64,000 nucleotides of DNA, taken from the NCBI RefSeq assembly GCF_002901825.1, contig NZ_PPQD01000026.1, positions 178,974 to 242,973 of the forward strand, written 5' to 3'. This DNA comes from Mammaliicoccus sciuri. GTDB lineage: Bacteria; Bacillota; Bacilli; Staphylococcales; Staphylococcaceae. Positions 62,476 to 64,000 of this stretch are shown here, in pieces (positions within the stretch are counted from its first letter, which is position 1; each line of letters begins with the position of its first letter). The notes beneath the pieces are model-generated. The model searched no databases. It was given only the letters and a program-made list of their open reading frames with translations, and was not told where the DNA came from. Position numbers and translations under genes: made by a program.

Positions 62476-63774
62476 ATGAATAACTTTGCTACATGGATAG
62501 AAGGCAAACTTTCAGGTCCAATGACAAAGCTTTCTAACCAGCGTCATTTACTCGCCATTCGTGACGGGGTCATTTCAGCACTTCCATTTATTATATTCGG
62601 CTCATTTTTCCTAATATTTGCGACACCACCGTTACCTGAATCTTGGGCAATTACTCAGTGGGCAACAGAACATGCTGAGCAAATTTTAATTCCATATAGA
62701 ATGACGATGTTTATCATGAGTTTGTATATTGTGTTTGGTATAGGTTACAATCTCGCCAAATCCTATGACTTAGATCCATTGTCAGCAGCACAACTTTCCA
62801 CTGCTGCATTCTTATTAACAATCGCACCAACTATGGATAAAAAATTAGGTTTCGTATTACCAATGACCAATTTAGGCGGTCATGGTCTATTTGTTGCAAT
62901 GTTTGTTGCAATCTTCTCAGTAGAAATATATCGATTATGTAAAAATAAAAATATTACGATCAAGATGCCACCTCAAGTACCGCCATCAGTAAGTCGCTCA
63001 TTTGAATCTTTAATCCCAGTAGTTTTTGTACTCGGTGCAATGAGTATCATTACAGTAGTGTTCCAACTTGATTTACATACACTCGTTGATAAAATCGTAG
63101 GTCCACTCGTCTTTGCAGGTGATACTCTACCTGGTGTACTTGTACCTGTATTCTTAACAACTTTCTTCTGGGCATTTGGTATTCATGGTATGTCGATTGT
63201 CGGGACAATCGAACGTCCTTTATGGGAAGTTTATTTAGCAAAAAATGCAGAAGCACATGCTGCCGGAGAATCATTACCGCATATAGCACCAGAAACATTT
63301 TTCCAATGGTTTGTTTGGATAGGTGGCGCAGGTGCTACATTAGGACTTGTCATTTGTATATTATTATTTGCAAAATCTCAGTTCTTGAAAAAATTCGGTA
63401 AAGCTGTATCAATACCATCATTATTTAATATTAATGAACCAGTAATATTTGGATTGCCAATTGTATTAAATCCAATCATGGTTATTCCATTTATTATCAT
63501 TCCATTAGTATTAACCGTTATAACCTACTTAGCAACATTGTTTGGACTCGTAAATGCCACAAGCGTAATGGCACCTTGGACATTACCAGCTCCAATCGGT
63601 GCATACTTAGCAACAGGAGGCGATTGGCGAGCAATTGTACTCGTATTATTTAATATCGCCGTTTCAGTCATAATATATTTTCCATTCTTCAAAATGTACG
63701 ACCGTAAAATGTTCTTAGAAGAAAGCGGCGAATCAAAAGAACAAATCGAACAAGATATGAAAGAAGGCAAATAG
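62476..63774 (+). CDS. PTS lactose/cellobiose-type EIIC permease
   Basis: 432 residues with about ten membrane segments. N-terminal HLLAIRDGVISALPFIIFGSFFLIF and the substrate loop FNINEPVIFGLPIVLNPIMVIPF (near 318-340) are the CelB/LicC-type signature. It transports and phosphorylates a beta-disaccharide with EIIB/EIIA of the divergent operon, the split layout suggesting shared control by the cre-like site between them. GAAGGGGG site before ATG 62476. Confidence 0.9.
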   Translation: MNNFATWIEGKLSGPMTKLSNQRHLLAIRDGVISALPFIIFGSFFLIFATPPLPESWAITQWATEHAEQILIPYRMTMFIMSLYIVFGIGYNLAKSYDLDPLSAAQLSTAAFLLTIAPTMDKKLGFVLPMTNLGGHGLFVAMFVAIFSVEIYRLCKNKNITIKMPPQVPPSVSRSFESLIPVVFVLGAMSIITVVFQLDLHTLVDKIVGPLVFAGDTLPGVLVPVFLTTFFWAFGIHGMSIVGTIERPLWEVYLAKNAEAHAAGESLPHIAPETFFQWFVWIGGAGATLGLVICILLFAKSQFLKKFGKAVSIPSLFNINEPVIFGLPIVLNPIMVIPFIIIPLVLTVITYLATLFGLVNATSVMAPWTLPAPIGAYLATGGDWRAIVLVLFNIAVSVIIYFPFFKMYDRKMFLEESGESKEQIEQDMKEGK

Positions 63775-63786
63775 TAGGAAAAGAGG

Positions 63787-63828
63787 AACCCTCAGGGACA
63801 CAGTTTCATATGTCCCTGAGGGTTTTTA
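63787..63828 (+). terminator. Terminator after EIIC
   Basis: AACCCTCAGGGACA/TGTCCCTGAGGGTT stem, 10-nt loop, T run. Confidence 0.9.
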
Positions 63829-63848
63829 TTGTGATATGTGGGAAATGT

Positions 63849-64000
63849 CACGCCTTAATTTAGGTATTAAGACGAAATGTGCGGAATCTCTTGGCTTAAG
63901 TTGGATATTAAGCCATGACTTGGACGATTTCTTGGCTTAAGTTAGGCGTTAAGCCATGACTTGGATGATCACTTGGCTTAAGTTAGACGTTAAGCCATGA
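63849..64000 (+). repeat. 41-bp repeat array continuing past the edge (family C, locus 2)
   Basis: A degenerate first unit (CGCCTTAAT ... ATTAAGACG, 63851-63874) then 41-bp units starting at 63890, 63931 and 63972, each TTGGCTTAAGTT ... TTAAGCCATGACTTGGA. The TGGCTTAA/TTAAGCCA ends pair fully. The array is cut by the window end. Confidence 0.85.

Noticed and set aside
1..64000. Insertion sequences, prophage or integrative element
   Set aside because: No transposase, integrase, phage structural gene, tRNA target or flanking direct repeat was seen; gene order looks chromosomal.

Overview
The window is low-GC, densely packed DNA from a Firmicute of the family Staphylococcaceae. The grounds are SarA-family regulators (one-domain SarR type, two-domain SarY type), two SsaA-type CHAP proteins, FhuD2, an aureolysin-type protease and a DUF1641/FdhA pair. 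The order sarR, sarY, AraC regulator, ssaA, then the monooxygenase, glucosaminidase, DUF1641 and fdhA block, is one I recall from Staphylococcus aureus. A D-serine dehydratase, a formyl-THF deformylase, an acetate permease and several private intergenic repeat families point to a coagulase-negative Staphylococcus or Mammaliicoccus rather than S. aureus. The species cannot be fixed from sequence alone. No tRNA, rRNA, transposase, prophage or CRISPR array was seen.

Layout. 1-4.7 kb: end of nanA and a sialic acid symporter, the Fur-controlled siderophore receptor fhuD2, and an EamA exporter. 4.7-7.5 kb: an acyl-CoA-dehydrogenase-like flavoprotein beside the cystine transporter tcyP, probably sulfur related. 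7.7-12 kb: a four-gene ABC-2 export operon with a large membrane-anchored partner. 12-19 kb: C39-type peptidase, sarR, a DoxX/luciferase-like pair under a candidate quinone/electrophile-type operator, small unknowns, sarY and a large AraC regulator. 19-24.6 kb: two paralogous SsaA proteins around nhaC, DUF4870, gltT. 24.7-29.5 kb: metNIQ and the DUF485/actP acetate uptake pair with a perfect cre site. 29.5-36.7 kb: FAD monooxygenase, glucosaminidase, DUF1641-fdhA, cstA. 37-41.6 kb: dsdA, YdcZ transporter, Nudix, katA with a PerR box. 41.8-48.4 kb: MarR/MFS, M20 amidohydrolase, amt with a GlnR box, NhaC, an unknown. 48.4-52.4 kb: an RRNPP-type regulator, an unannotated 46-codon ORF, an M4 protease with tandem 11-bp repeats at its promoter, and iadA. 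52.5-59.6 kb: HxlR/MFS, CpsB-type phosphatase, nitroreductase, GNAT/fructokinase, corA, purU. 59.7-64 kb: a cellobiose/lactose-type PTS with a MupG-like glycosidase and divergent EIIC under a cre-like site.

The most interesting points are: (i) the protease, small ORF and RRNPP regulator cluster, which looks like a peptide-sensing circuit; (ii) four unrelated families of short intergenic repeats (units of 40, about 31, 41 and 51 bp), three of them dyadic and one with two alternative self-complementary arm types around a constant core; (iii) the MupG-like PTS locus; and (iv) the nhaC leader with a CodY-like box and a terminator before the start codon.

Motif matches were made by eye. Family names come from recalled motifs, not from database searches.
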